Source: Candidatus Omnitrophota bacterium
GTDB lineage: Bacteria > Omnitrophota > Gorgyraeia > Aquiviventales > Aquiviventaceae
Direction: 5' to 3'
Length of the DNA: 42,891 nt
Assembly (NCBI GenBank): GCA_023247215.1
Contig: JAHFGX010000008.1
Span: 1-42,891, forward strand
In this document: positions 1 through 8,417 of the stretch, one piece after another
Layout: every line of letters starts with the position of its first letter
How positions within the stretch are numbered: position 1 is the first letter of the stretch
Program-made: the position numbers and the translations under genes
The notes under the pieces: model-generated
Databases searched by the model: none
What the model saw: only the letters and a program-made list of their open reading frames with translations
Told to the model about the DNA's origin: nothing

Positions 1-344
1 TGCGCAAACTTCCACCAGTCCACGGTGATGGGACGAGTTCGGCGCACCTTGACCGCGATGATGGGTTTGCGGTAGTACCGGTTGCCGTAGGAGCGCACCA
101 AGCCGCTCTGCTGAAACCCGGCCAGGTGCTCGGAGAAATAGGCCACCATGTCCCCGCGGTACTGCTCCCCATCCACCACGATGTCAATGCCGAGCTCATC
201 CTGGAAGGCGATCCACTCGCGCGTGGCCTGTTCTTCCAGGCGCTTAAGCTCCTGTGGAGTGCACGCGCCCTTGCGGGCGTCGATGCGGGCCTTCGCCAGG
301 TACTCCGGCTTGGGCAGCGATCCTACCGATGTCGTGAGTAACAT
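1..344 (-). CDS. Cobalamin-independent methionine synthase, catalytic-domain protein (partial, 3' end off window)
   Basis: The visible 114 residues start MLLTTSVGSLPKPEYLAKAR, which is the typical opening of the MetE catalytic barrel, and continue with GIDIVVDGEQYRGDMVAYF, the conserved D-G-E segment of the family. The enzyme would transfer a methyl group to homocysteine to make methionine. The zinc ligands lie in the part cut off by the left edge, so catalytic competence cannot be judged. The ATG at 344 lies two bases after the stop of the preceding gene, which resembles the MetE N-terminal domain, and a GGAGG at 356-360 is a suitable ribosome binding site. The two genes look like one methionine synthase split into two polypeptides. 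The methyl donor (methyl-folate or a corrinoid protein) cannot be told from this fragment. Confidence 0.85.
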   Translation of the reverse strand, partial: MLLTTSVGSLPKPEYLAKARIDARKGACTPQELKRLEEQATREWIAFQDELGIDIVVDGEQYRGDMVAYFSEHLAGFQQSGLVRSYGNRYYRKPIIAVKVRRTRPITVDWWKFA

Positions 345-346
345 TG

Positions 347-1309
347 TCAACAATACCTCCGTACGGCTTCCGTCAGCCGGTTCAACTTCTGGCGCGCTTG
401 CTCATACGGCAGGAACTCCAACCCGCAGTTGGGATGGACCGACAGCCGGTCCGCGGGCAGCACCTTCGTGACGACGTCAAAGAGGGCATGCAGCTCCGTC
501 ACCGATTCCAGCTTGGTGTTGCGGGCATCCAGGCATCCCAGCGCCAGCTCCTTGGTCCATTTCGTCCGCCGGACGGCACTGATGGCTTTTGGATCCGACA
601 CCACATCCACGCCGATCTGATCCACATGGCATCGTTGAAGCGCCTGCAGCTGCCCATCGAGCGAGCCGAAGTACGTCATCAAGCCGGTCTTCGCGTTCAC
701 CCCTTCGGTCGCCACATTGATGGCGTCCACCACCTGCTTGATCGGCGGCTTGCCGAACCCCAGCGCCGGCTCGTCAAACTGAATGAAAGCGGCCCCGGCT
801 TTGGCGAGCGCGCGCGCCTCCTCGTTGAGGATTTCCGCGATGCGCCGCAGGAACGGCAGCTCCCGCTTGTAGTGGCGGTCTTCACTGAGCTTGACGACGC
901 TGTACGGCCCCGGCAACACAGCTTTCACCGGCTTCGCCGAGCAGCTCTTCGCAAACAGGTAGTCGCTCAGGAACACCGGCTGCTTGCGAACCGGCGCGCG
1001 CATGAGGATGGGCCGCCGGTAGTAGACATTGTTGTCGAAATAGCGCGTCAGCCCTTCAATCTCAAACCCCTCCAGCTTCCTGGCCAGCGGGGTGACCAAG
1101 TCTTCCCAGCGAATCTGCCCATCGGTCAGCAGGTCCAAGCCGGCCTCTTCCTGCTCCTGGATGACGGCCCGGGTGATCGTTTGGCAGACCTGCTCCAGAT
1201 CGGCATCGAAAATTTCCTTCCGCTGCCAGCGGCTGATCGCACCGATCAGCCCTTTCCCGTAGCGCGTCTCCGCGACTTTCGGGAAACTTCCGACCATCGT
1301 ACTGAGCAT
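347..1309 (-). CDS. MetE N-terminal-domain-like protein (Meth_synt_1 type), partner of a split methionine synthase
   Basis: This is a 320-residue (beta-alpha)8-type protein beginning MLSTMVGSFPKVAETRYGKG. It carries hallmarks of the N-terminal half of MetE: DGQIRWEDL near residue 62, LMTYFGSLDGQL near 220, LGCLDARNTK near 265 and HPNCGLEFLP near 295. The TYFGS segment stands where the catalytic half has its zinc-binding His-x-Cys, so this polypeptide probably does not bind the catalytic zinc. In full-length MetE the N-terminal half helps bind folate polyglutamate. It is translationally close to the catalytic gene downstream (2-base gap). Upstream lies a small CxxC protein, 9 bases away, ending in a stem-loop. 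The start chosen is ATG 1309, with AGGAG about 12 bases upstream. Confidence 0.82.
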   Translation of the reverse strand: MLSTMVGSFPKVAETRYGKGLIGAISRWQRKEIFDADLEQVCQTITRAVIQEQEEAGLDLLTDGQIRWEDLVTPLARKLEGFEIEGLTRYFDNNVYYRRPILMRAPVRKQPVFLSDYLFAKSCSAKPVKAVLPGPYSVVKLSEDRHYKRELPFLRRIAEILNEEARALAKAGAAFIQFDEPALGFGKPPIKQVVDAINVATEGVNAKTGLMTYFGSLDGQLQALQRCHVDQIGVDVVSDPKAISAVRRTKWTKELALGCLDARNTKLESVTELHALFDVVTKVLPADRLSVHPNCGLEFLPYEQARQKLNRLTEAVRRYC

Positions 1310-1318
1310 CGTATACTA

Positions 1319-1564
1319 CTACTCCTCTCTGAAGCGGCTGCCATCGGGGCAGCCGCGGAATGCCAAGCGCGGTGGGCGCTCGGCCTTTGCCCTCGGCATC
1401 TTCTCCGCCGGTGTCCTGCCACCGGCGTCAGCTTTCGTCTGTTCCTTACGCTCAAAACAGGCTGGACAATTATACAGCGGCCTGGCGAGCATCCGATTGT
1501 AATTCTTTGCCACCACGATCCGCAGGACCACCGGGGCGTCCTGCCGGCAGGTGTCACACCGCAT
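1319..1564 (-). CDS. Small hypothetical zinc-ribbon-like protein (81 aa)
   Basis: The predicted protein has two CxxC pairs, C3-C6 (MRCDTCRQ) and C33-C36 (YNCPACFERK), spaced as in a small zinc ribbon. The C-terminal half (residues 45-81) is basic and low in complexity, and the DNA encoding it contains a perfect stem-loop. It overlaps the end of the lipoyl-transferase gene by 11 bases and precedes the MetE N-domain gene by 9, so it is in the one-carbon operon. I do not recognise the family. The cysteine spacing and the tight fit between neighbours argue that it is a real gene, while the unremarkable C-terminus weakens the case. Confidence 0.55.
   Translation of the reverse strand: MRCDTCRQDAPVVLRIVVAKNYNRMLARPLYNCPACFERKEQTKADAGGRTPAEKMPRAKAERPPRLAFRGCPDGSRFREE
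1334..1356 (-). promoter_or_regulatory. Perfect 9-bp stem-loop upstream of the split methionine synthase
   Basis: GCGGCTGCC (1334-1342) and GGCAGCCGC (1348-1356) are exact reverse complements around a 5-base loop. In the minus-strand transcript the hairpin ends about 25 bases before the ATG at 1309 and just before AGGAG. No run of U follows, so it is not a standard terminator. It could be an RNA processing or stability element, or could affect translation of the MetE-like gene. It may also be a chance product of GC-rich coding sequence. Confidence 0.4.
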
Positions 1565-2279
1565 GGCTCAGTACTGCAGCGGCCGATACGACGACCGCCT
1601 CGAATCCCGACGAACTGCGCCATCCATCGAGCAGCGCGCGCCGGACCGCCTCGGGTTCCAGCGCATGCCCGGCAGCCTCTTCCAGCGTGATGGCCTGCGC
1701 GCGATACGCCCGGCGCGTCTCTTCGGGCAGCGCGCGCCGAATCGCCGCTGGCATTTCGCTGACCAACAGAGAACCCTGGACGAGCAGGCGGCCTGGAAAC
1801 CGGCGAAGCGCAAACCCGCACAGCTTCCGGCCCTGGCTCATCAGCGCGTAGGAGCTGGTTTCGGCCAAACAGTAGATGACGCGCCGCGACGCCGGCACCT
1901 CCCCCAGCCATTGCACCGGCACGCCCACCTGCCCCAGGCCCGCCGCCACCGCGCCGGCGATGCGGTCCATCACCTCATGCAGGCGCGCGCCCGGCTCATA
2001 GGACACGACGGCCGAGCACGACAGGTCGCTGCCGTGCAGCGCCACGCCGCCGCCGGTGGGCCGCTCCACCACCTCGATGTCGGAGGCGCCGAATGCCGGG
2101 GTGGCCATCCAGGCCGGCCGGGGCTGTTTCCATCCCAGCGAGATGGCCGGGCGGCTCCAGCGGAACACCCGGAACATCTGGAGCCCGGCCAGCGCCGAGG
2201 CCTGATCATAGGCCATCTGCGCGGCGGCTGTCGGCTCGTCGTGGGCCAACACCTGCCAGGCTCCTGGAGCGCCGATCAT
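1554..2279 (-). CDS. Lipoyl/octanoyl protein transferase, LipM type
   Basis: The 241-residue product belongs to the BPL/LplA/LipB transferase superfamily. It has RPTGGGVALHG at 73-83 (lipoate-ligase RRxxGGG-type motif) and a SQGRKLCGFALRR segment at 148-160 with the conserved lysine at 152. Cys137, in YCLAETSSYAL, lines up with the catalytic cysteine of LipM octanoyltransferases, which plain LplA ligases lack. It would attach or relay octanoyl/lipoyl groups to the lysine of GcvH. It lies in the operon with all glycine cleavage genes; its ATG overlaps the gcvPB stop as ATGA. A lipoate ligase cannot be excluded without structure or biochemistry. Confidence 0.82.
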   Translation of the reverse strand: MIGAPGAWQVLAHDEPTAAAQMAYDQASALAGLQMFRVFRWSRPAISLGWKQPRPAWMATPAFGASDIEVVERPTGGGVALHGSDLSCSAVVSYEPGARLHEVMDRIAGAVAAGLGQVGVPVQWLGEVPASRRVIYCLAETSSYALMSQGRKLCGFALRRFPGRLLVQGSLLVSEMPAAIRRALPEETRRAYRAQAITLEEAAGHALEPEAVRRALLDGWRSSSGFEAVVVSAAAVLSHAV

Positions 2280-3763
2280 GCCCGCAGCGACGGCGCGTCG
2301 TGAAAGGCCGGAGACTTCGCGTCCGGCTGCCAGCGCAAATTCGGCTCCCGGGCCGCCTTCACTTCGTCCACCCGGTGGGTCGGCAATCGCTGGGGCGCGA
2401 GCTTCAGCCATTCGGGATGCTCTCGCGCCTCCTCGACGATCCGCGCCATCGCCTCCACAAATGCGTCCAAGGTGGACTTGGATTCGGTTTCGGTCGGCTC
2501 GACCATGACCGCCTCCTCCACCACGAGCGGGAAATAGACGGTGGGCGCGTAGTAGCCGTAATCGAGCAGCCGCTTCGCCACGTCCCATGCCGTCACGCCG
2601 GAGGCCTTCAACGGCTTGAGCGACGCGACGAACTCATGCAGGCAGTGGTCGCCGAACGGGATCGGCACCAGGCGCGAGAATTTCGCTTTGAGATAGTTGG
2701 CGTTGATGATGGCCGCGCGGCTGGTCCGCTCCAACCCTTCCCGCCCCAGCGTCCGGATGTAGACATACGCCCGGAGCAGCACGCCGACATTGCCGTAAAA
2801 CGCGTGCACCCGGCCGATGGAGCGCCGGCCGCGCGCATCCCAGCGGAACCGCGCGCCGACTTTGCGCACCCGCGGCACCGGCAAGAAGTCCGCCAGGGCG
2901 GCGATGACGCCGACCGGCCCCGCCCCCGGCCCCCCGCCGCCGTGCGGCGTGGAAAAGGTTTTGTGGAGATTCAACTGCAGCAAATCCACTCCCATCTCCG
3001 CCGGCTTGACGATGCCGAGCAGGGCGTTCATGTTCGCTCCGTCGAGATAGACCAGCGCGCCGTACTCATGGCACAGGTGCGTGATGGCGGAAATGTTCCG
3101 CTCAAACAACCCCAGGGTGTTGGGATTGGTGAGCATGAGCGCGGCGACCTCGTTGGAGAGGTGCCGCTTCAATTCCCCAAGGTCAATGAGCCCATCGGGG
3201 CCGGATGCGAGCTCCACCACCCGGAACCCGGAGAGCGCCGCCGACGCGGGATTCGTGCCGTGCGCCGAGTCCGGAATCAAGATCACCGGCCGCGATTGCC
3301 GCTTGGCCCGATGATAGGCTCGGATGATCTTCAGACCAGTGAGTTCACCTTGCGCGCCGGCCGCCGGCTGCAGTGTGAACGCCGCCATGCCGGTGATCCC
3401 GCACAGCAGCTGCTCCAGCTCGTACAACATCTGCAGCAGCCCTTGGGTCTGCGAGGCCGGCTGGCTCGGATGCAGCCACGCAAAGCGCGACCAGGCCGCG
3501 ATGCGGTCGTTGAGCTTCGGATTATATTTCATCGTGCAGGACCCCAGTGGATAAAAGTGGGTATCCACGGCGAAGTTGCGTTGGGACAGCCGAGTGTAGT
3601 GCCGGATGACGTCGAACTCCGCCACCTCTGGCAGCCGGGGCGGCTGCTGCCGCAATGCTGCGGACGGCACGAGCTGCTCCAGCGGGCGCTCCGGCGCGTC
3701 GCAGGGCGGAAACGCCACCCCGCACCGTCCAGGCACGGATTGCTCAAAGATCAGCTCATCCAT
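2276..3763 (-). CDS. gcvPB: Glycine dehydrogenase (decarboxylating) subunit 2, P-protein beta
   Basis: The 495-residue C-terminal half of the two-subunit P-protein. The pyridoxal-phosphate lysine is K268 in NLHKTFSTPHGGGGPG, followed by the glycine-rich loop typical of GcvPB. Other family segments are PLGSCTMKYNPK (72-83) and PDSAHGTNPASA (164-175). With GcvPA it decarboxylates glycine and passes the aminomethyl group to lipoyl-GcvH. It overlaps gcvPA by 8 bases and the lipoyl-transferase gene by 4, consistent with coupled translation. Length is normal for the family. Confidence 0.97.
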   Translation of the reverse strand: MDELIFEQSVPGRCGVAFPPCDAPERPLEQLVPSAALRQQPPRLPEVAEFDVIRHYTRLSQRNFAVDTHFYPLGSCTMKYNPKLNDRIAAWSRFAWLHPSQPASQTQGLLQMLYELEQLLCGITGMAAFTLQPAAGAQGELTGLKIIRAYHRAKRQSRPVILIPDSAHGTNPASAALSGFRVVELASGPDGLIDLGELKRHLSNEVAALMLTNPNTLGLFERNISAITHLCHEYGALVYLDGANMNALLGIVKPAEMGVDLLQLNLHKTFSTPHGGGGPGAGPVGVIAALADFLPVPRVRKVGARFRWDARGRRSIGRVHAFYGNVGVLLRAYVYIRTLGREGLERTSRAAIINANYLKAKFSRLVPIPFGDHCLHEFVASLKPLKASGVTAWDVAKRLLDYGYYAPTVYFPLVVEEAVMVEPTETESKSTLDAFVEAMARIVEEAREHPEWLKLAPQRLPTHRVDEVKAAREPNLRWQPDAKSPAFHDAPSLRA

Positions 3764-5096
3764 GGGTGTGCACCGCCTCGCATAACCGGTCCATCTGCTC
3801 GCGCGTGGTCAGTTCCGTGGCGCACCACACCGCCTCGCGGTCCAACATCGGATACCATGGGGCCATCGCGACACCGCTGACAATGCCAGCCCGCTCCAAT
3901 TTGCGGAGGAGCCGCCCGTCCCGGGCCGTCCGCGGCCACCGCATGGTCCATTCGTTGAAGAACGGCTGATCGAACGCCGGCTCAAACCCCTCGTCGAGCA
4001 TCCGCCGCTGCAATTCGTGCGCCTTCTGCAGGCTCAATTCCGCCATCCGCCGCAACCCGGCGGGACCAAGCAGGCTGAGAAACACCGTCGCGCGCAGGCA
4101 CAACCACCCGGCATTCGTGCACACGTTGGACGTGGCTTTCTCGCGCCGGATATGCTGCTCGCGCGTTTGCAGGGTCAAGGTGAACGCGCGCTGCCCCGCG
4201 TGATCCACGGTGCAGCCGGTGAGCCGGCCGGGCATGCGCCGCAGCAGCTCCTGGCTCGTCGCGAACAATCCCAGGCCCGGTCCGCCGGCAGTCAACGGGC
4301 TGCCCAAGCAGCGGCCTTCCGCGACGGCGATGTCCGCGCCATACGCGCCCGGCGGCTGGAGCAGCCCCAGGCTGACCGGATACACATTCGCCACAAACAA
4401 CGCGCCGATGCGATGCGCCAGCTCGCCGGCCTGCTCCATCGGCTCCAGGCACCCGAACACATTCGGCTGCTGCATCATGACGGCGGCCACGTCATCCTTC
4501 GCCGCCGCCGCCAGCGCCTCCAAGTCCGTGACCCCGTTCGTCTGCGGGATGGTTTGGACCGTGCACGAGAAGCCGCTGAGGTAGGTGGCCAGCACCTCCC
4601 GGTAGTGCGGATGCACCGTTTCGGACACCAGCAGCCGGGTCCGCCCGCCCAGGCGCAAGGCCAGCACGCCGGCTTCCGCGAAGCCGGAGGCCCCGTCGTA
4701 CAGCGACGCGTTGGCCACATCCATCTGCAGCAGTTCGCTGACCATCGTTTGGAACTCGTACATCATCTGGAGCGTGCCCTGGCTGGCTTCGGCCTGATAC
4801 GGCGTGTACGGGGTCAGCCATTCCCCGCGGGAGGCGATGGCGTCCACCGCCGTCGGAATGAAGTGCTGGTAGGCGCCGAACCCGGCGAAGGAGGCCAGCT
4901 CGCGCACCGAGCGGTTGCCGGCGGCGAGCGATTCGCACAAGGCGAGCACTTCCAGCTCGGATAAGCCGGAGGGCACGTCCAACCCGCGGCTGCGCGCCTC
5001 CGCCGGGATCGTGGAGAGCAGCTCCTCAAACGACTGGGCGCCGATCGCCTGCAGCATCTCCGTCAATTGCTGTTCGGTGTTTGGAACGTAATCCAT
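3756..5096 (-). CDS. gcvPA: Glycine dehydrogenase (decarboxylating) subunit 1, P-protein alpha
   Basis: The 446-residue N-terminal half of the split P-protein. It starts MDYVPNTEQQLTEMLQAIG and contains FAGFGAYQHFIPTAVDAIAS and YTPYQAEASQGTLQMMYEFQ, both highly conserved in GcvPA. It lacks the PLP lysine, which is on GcvPB, and the two form a heterotetramer. The split form is common in many bacteria and archaea, in contrast to the single-chain enzyme of enterobacteria. It follows gcvH after a 9-base gap and overlaps gcvPB. Confidence 0.97.
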   Translation of the reverse strand: MDYVPNTEQQLTEMLQAIGAQSFEELLSTIPAEARSRGLDVPSGLSELEVLALCESLAAGNRSVRELASFAGFGAYQHFIPTAVDAIASRGEWLTPYTPYQAEASQGTLQMMYEFQTMVSELLQMDVANASLYDGASGFAEAGVLALRLGGRTRLLVSETVHPHYREVLATYLSGFSCTVQTIPQTNGVTDLEALAAAAKDDVAAVMMQQPNVFGCLEPMEQAGELAHRIGALFVANVYPVSLGLLQPPGAYGADIAVAEGRCLGSPLTAGGPGLGLFATSQELLRRMPGRLTGCTVDHAGQRAFTLTLQTREQHIRREKATSNVCTNAGWLCLRATVFLSLLGPAGLRRMAELSLQKAHELQRRMLDEGFEPAFDQPFFNEWTMRWPRTARDGRLLRKLERAGIVSGVAMAPWYPMLDREAVWCATELTTREQMDRLCEAVHTHG

Positions 5097-5105
5097 GCGC
5101 GTGTA

Positions 5106-5495
5106 TTAGTGGGCGGCTGCGGTGATCAATTTGGTATACGCGTCGGCCGCCAGCAAGGCCTCAGCCTCGGACGGCTGCGACGGCGTCAGGGCGAAAAACC
5201 AGCCCGCCCCGTAGCAGTCCGCGTTGACCAATTGCGGCGATTTGCTCAGCTCGGTGTTGGCGCGGACGACCGTTCCGGACATCGGCGCGTAGATATCGAA
5301 TGCCGCCTTCACCGATTCGACCACGGCAGCCGGCTCCCCTTGCTTCAGGATTTTCCCGGCCGGCGGCAGCTCCACGTACACGACGTCGCGCAACTCCTCC
5401 TGCGCATGCGCCGTGATTCCCACAATGACCTCGCTGGGTGCGACCTTGGCCCACTCATGCGTCTTCGTGTATCGAAGCTCAGCAGGAATCTGCAT
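5106..5495 (-). CDS. gcvH: Glycine cleavage system H protein (lipoyl carrier)
   Basis: A 129-residue lipoyl-domain protein. K63, in VVESVKAAFDIYAPMSG, is the lipoylated lysine. The N-terminus (LRYTKTHEWAKV) and the C-terminal GAGWFFAL segment are also conserved in H proteins. It shuttles the aminomethyl group from the P-protein to GcvT and the reduced lipoyl group to dihydrolipoyl dehydrogenase. No lpd gene for the latter is in this window. It lies 12 bases after gcvT and 9 before gcvPA. Confidence 0.97.
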   Translation of the reverse strand: MQIPAELRYTKTHEWAKVAPSEVIVGITAHAQEELRDVVYVELPPAGKILKQGEPAAVVESVKAAFDIYAPMSGTVVRANTELSKSPQLVNADCYGAGWFFALTPSQPSEAEALLAADAYTKLITAAAH

Positions 5496-5507
5496 CTCTT
5501 CTCCGTG

Positions 5508-6632
5508 TTATCCCGATGTGACTGCCGGATGCGCCGGAGCATGCCGCCAAAATGGGGGCTTCACGATCGTTGCCGGATACAGCTGGTGGCGGATCGCCAC
5601 CTGCAGCGCCGTGTTGATCTGGCTGGCCGCGACCTCCACCATGCCGAACCCGATGGGCCGCTCCAGCATCGGGCTGAATGTCCCGCTGGTGACCAGCCCA
5701 ACTTCCCGCCCCTCGTGCAACAACCGGCAGCCCTGGCGCGGAACCGGGCCCTGCGCGAGCAGCCCGACCAGGCGGCGCGTCACGCCCTGAGCCTTCTGCC
5801 GAACCAGCGCCGCCTTACCGATGAACGCCGGCTTGCTCAGCGCCACCGTCCATCCCAAGTCCGCTTCAAACGGTGTGGTGGTTTCATCCATGTCGGTGCC
5901 GTACAGGCGCAGGCCCGCTTCCAACCGGAGCGTGTCCCGTGCGCCCAATCCTGCGGGGCTCAAGCCCGCCTCCCGGCCGCCCTCCACGAGGCGCTGCCAG
6001 ACGCGCCGCGCGAACACGTCGGGGAGGAAGCATTCAAACCCATCGCTTCCGGTATAGCCGGTTCGGGCCACCCAGGCCCGATCCCCCCAGCCGGCCAACG
6101 GCATCGCGGCGAACCGGCCGAGCGGATTGACGTGGAGCTCGAGCGCGGCTTCCAACAAGGGCGCGGATTTCGGTCCTTGCAGCGCCACGATCGCGCGGCC
6201 GGCGCTGATGTCCTCAACGGCCGCGTGAGCCGAGGCATGCGCGCTCAGCCACTGGATGTCCTTGGCGCGGGTGGCGCAATTGACGATCACCAGGTAATCC
6301 CAGGCGGCCACCCGGTAGATGATGATGTCATCGAGAATGCCGCCCTGCTCGTTCACCAGCATCGTGTAGCAGGCCCGGCCTTCCGCCACCTGCGTGATGT
6401 CGCTCACGACCAGCGCGTCCAGCATCTCCTGCGCGCCGGGCCCGCTCACCCAGACTTGCCCCATGTGCGAGATGTCAAACAACCCGGCCGCGGACCGGAC
6501 GCTGCGGTGCTCATCGAGGATGCTGGTGTAATACAACGGCATCTCCCAACCGTGAAACGGCGTGGTCTTCGCGCCCAGCGCCAGATGCGCCTCGTAGAGC
6601 CCGGTGCGTTGCAACGCGGCCGTCTCCATCAT
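5508..6632 (-). CDS. gcvT: Glycine cleavage system T protein (aminomethyltransferase)
   Basis: A 374-residue aminomethyltransferase. After the start (MMETAALQRTGLYEAHLALG) come FHGWEMPLYYTS, SHMGQVWVSG and MLVNEQGGILDDIIIYR, the last holding the conserved aspartates of the active site. It releases ammonia from aminomethyl-lipoyl-GcvH and makes 5,10-methylene-THF. The start was placed at ATG 6632, which overlaps the metF stop and has GGAG nine bases upstream; ATG 6629 is an equally possible second codon. In-frame sequence further upstream belongs to metF in another frame. Confidence 0.96.
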   Translation of the reverse strand: MMETAALQRTGLYEAHLALGAKTTPFHGWEMPLYYTSILDEHRSVRSAAGLFDISHMGQVWVSGPGAQEMLDALVVSDITQVAEGRACYTMLVNEQGGILDDIIIYRVAAWDYLVIVNCATRAKDIQWLSAHASAHAAVEDISAGRAIVALQGPKSAPLLEAALELHVNPLGRFAAMPLAGWGDRAWVARTGYTGSDGFECFLPDVFARRVWQRLVEGGREAGLSPAGLGARDTLRLEAGLRLYGTDMDETTTPFEADLGWTVALSKPAFIGKAALVRQKAQGVTRRLVGLLAQGPVPRQGCRLLHEGREVGLVTSGTFSPMLERPIGFGMVEVAASQINTALQVAIRHQLYPATIVKPPFWRHAPAHPAVTSG

Positions 6633-7546
6633 GTGCGAGGGCTCCGTGCCGCGGCGGAGGCTGACGCCAGGCCGGCGGCGGTCAAGACGTCCGGGACCAG
6701 CTCTTCCCATCCGAGGGCGTAGAGGTGGACGCCGTTGGCCACGTCCCGGACCGCGTCAATCAGCTCCGCCGCGATCGCGACGCATTCCGCCCGCAGATCG
6801 CCGGCCCGCTCGAGCCGGGCGATCAGCTCGTCGGGCACATGGATCCCCCACACATGCTCATTCATATACCGCGCCATCTTGGCGGACTTCAGCAATAAAA
6901 TGCCGGCCAGGACCGGCCGCCCCGAAGCTTTGGCCTGCGCCATGAACCGGCGAAAGGCCTCGACGTCGAAGACCGCTTGGGTCTGAAAGAACTGCGCGCC
7001 GGCGGCGATTTTCGCCTGGAACTTTTGCATCTCGACCGCCAGGTCCTTCGCCCCGGGATCCGCGGCCGCGCCGATGCAGAAGCGCGGCGCCCCCTTCAGC
7101 GGCTTGCCGGCCAAGTCGTGTCCCTCCATCAACCCCTTGGCGGCCTGCATGAGGGCCGCGGAATTGATGTCGAACACGGCCTTGGTGTCTGGATGGTCTC
7201 CCTGCTTCGGATCATCTCCCGTCAGCAGCAGGACGTTGCGAATGCCCAGGATGGACGCACCCAGCAAATCGGCCTGCAGCGCCAGCCGGTTGCGGTCGCG
7301 GCACGTCATCTGCAGGATGGGATCCACCCCGGCGTCGAGGACCGCCTTGGCCACCGCCAGGGGGCAGGCCCGCATCATCGCCCCCGACCCATCCGTCACG
7401 TTCACCGCGTCCAGCCAGGGTTTGGTCCGCTCGACCGCGGCGAGCAGCTCGGAGAGCTCCGTGCCTTTCGGCGGATTGACCTCCATCGTCACCAGGAACG
7501 GCTTGCGGCGTAACTGCGGCTCCAGCCGCCGGTCCTCCGAGATCAT
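6629..7546 (-). CDS. metF: Methylenetetrahydrofolate reductase
   Basis: A 305-residue flavin-dependent MTHFR-family TIM barrel. The N-terminal strand reads VTMEVNPPKGTELS, the PPKG variant seen in many anaerobes rather than the enterobacterial FPP form. NVLLLTGDDPKQGDHP and AGAQFFQTQAVFD match conserved cofactor and substrate segments. It reduces 5,10-methylene-THF to 5-methyl-THF, the methyl donor for methionine. It lies between folD (4-base overlap) and gcvT (4-base overlap), so methylene-THF from glycine can be directed to either branch. No metV-like partner gene is present in the operon. Confidence 0.93.
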   Translation of the reverse strand: MISEDRRLEPQLRRKPFLVTMEVNPPKGTELSELLAAVERTKPWLDAVNVTDGSGAMMRACPLAVAKAVLDAGVDPILQMTCRDRNRLALQADLLGASILGIRNVLLLTGDDPKQGDHPDTKAVFDINSAALMQAAKGLMEGHDLAGKPLKGAPRFCIGAAADPGAKDLAVEMQKFQAKIAAGAQFFQTQAVFDVEAFRRFMAQAKASGRPVLAGILLLKSAKMARYMNEHVWGIHVPDELIARLERAGDLRAECVAIAAELIDAVRDVANGVHLYALGWEELVPDVLTAAGLASASAAARSPRT

Positions 7547-8391
7547 CGGCCCCCCTGCAATCGAAACGCCTCAATGGTATTCTGCATCACCATCATGACC
7601 GTCACCGGGCCCACCCCGCCGGGCACCGGCGAAATATACGCGGCCCGGTCGCGGGCCGTCTCAAACTCCACGTCGCCGACCACCTTGCCCTCGACGACAT
7701 TGATGCCGACATCAATCACGATCGCCTCAGGGCGGATCCACGCGCCGGGAATGAACCGCGGCCGACCCACCGCCACCACCAGCACTTCCGCGCGGCGCAC
7801 GTGCGATTCCAAATGGCCGGCCCGGTCCGTGGCCACGTGGCAGATGGTTGTCGTGGTCTGCTTGTCGAGCAGCAGCATGCCCACCGGCCGGCCGACGATC
7901 TCGCTGTGCCCGACCACCACCGCCTCTTTCCCTTCCAGCCGCACCCCCGTGGATTCGATCAATTCCATGACCGCCAGCGCCGTGCACGATCCGATGCGGG
8001 CCTTGGCAAAGAACCGGCGGGCGGAGTTCTGTGGATGGATGCCCTCCACGTCCTTGCGCGGGTCAATCAGCGAGGAAATCCGCTGGGGATCAATCTGGGG
8101 CGGCATCGGCTGGTGCACGAAAATACCGTGAATGGCCGGATCGGCGTTCCAGGCTTGGATCTTGCGCTCCACGTCATCGGGCGTCACCTGCGCCGAGTCC
8201 AGGACTTCGTTGCGGCAGCGGATGCCCAAGGCCCGGGCCCGAGCCACCTGCATCAGTTCGAAGAGCCGGGACGCCGGGGTATTGAAGGAGAGAATGGCCA
8301 GTTGCGGGCGCTGTTGAAACGCCTCGACGGCCGCCCGCAACCGCTGCTCCTGGGCCGCGGCAATCGCCTTTCCGTCCAGCACTGTTCCCAT
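7543..8391 (-). CDS. folD: FolD-family methylene-THF dehydrogenase with altered cyclohydrolase residues
   Basis: A 282-residue FolD homologue. The Rossmann motif VVVGHSEIVGRPVG (158-170) and the C-terminal YISPVPGGVGPVT are intact, so dinucleotide-dependent methylene-THF dehydrogenase activity is likely. In the folate site the usual Pro-Ala-Ser-x2-Tyr-x3-Lys pattern reads PASRLFELMQ: Tyr becomes F44 and the catalytic Lys becomes Q48. The usual VQxPxP reads VHQPMP (H93 for Gln), and KDVDG reads KDVEG (E116 for Asp). Replacing the equivalent lysine by glutamine in the human enzyme is reported to abolish cyclohydrolase but keep dehydrogenase. The gene upstream is a separate cyclohydrolase-family protein, which would fit. 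The start is ATG 8391; further in-frame upstream sequence overlaps fchA. Confidence 0.9.
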   Translation of the reverse strand: MGTVLDGKAIAAAQEQRLRAAVEAFQQRPQLAILSFNTPASRLFELMQVARARALGIRCRNEVLDSAQVTPDDVERKIQAWNADPAIHGIFVHQPMPPQIDPQRISSLIDPRKDVEGIHPQNSARRFFAKARIGSCTALAVMELIESTGVRLEGKEAVVVGHSEIVGRPVGMLLLDKQTTTTICHVATDRAGHLESHVRRAEVLVVAVGRPRFIPGAWIRPEAIVIDVGINVVEGKVVGDVEFETARDRAAYISPVPGGVGPVTVMMVMQNTIEAFRLQGGR

Positions 8392-8417
8392 CAGACAGGG
8401 GCTCGTCAGCTCACGGC

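Noticed and set aside
2093-3880. Long plus-strand open frames opposite gcvPB and several other genes (e.g. 344-1690, 5067-6722, 32032-33663, 33554-35248)
   Set aside because: They are antisense to well-recognised genes, are Arg/Pro/His-rich without any known motif, and arise from GC-rich codon bias. No gene on the plus strand is supported.
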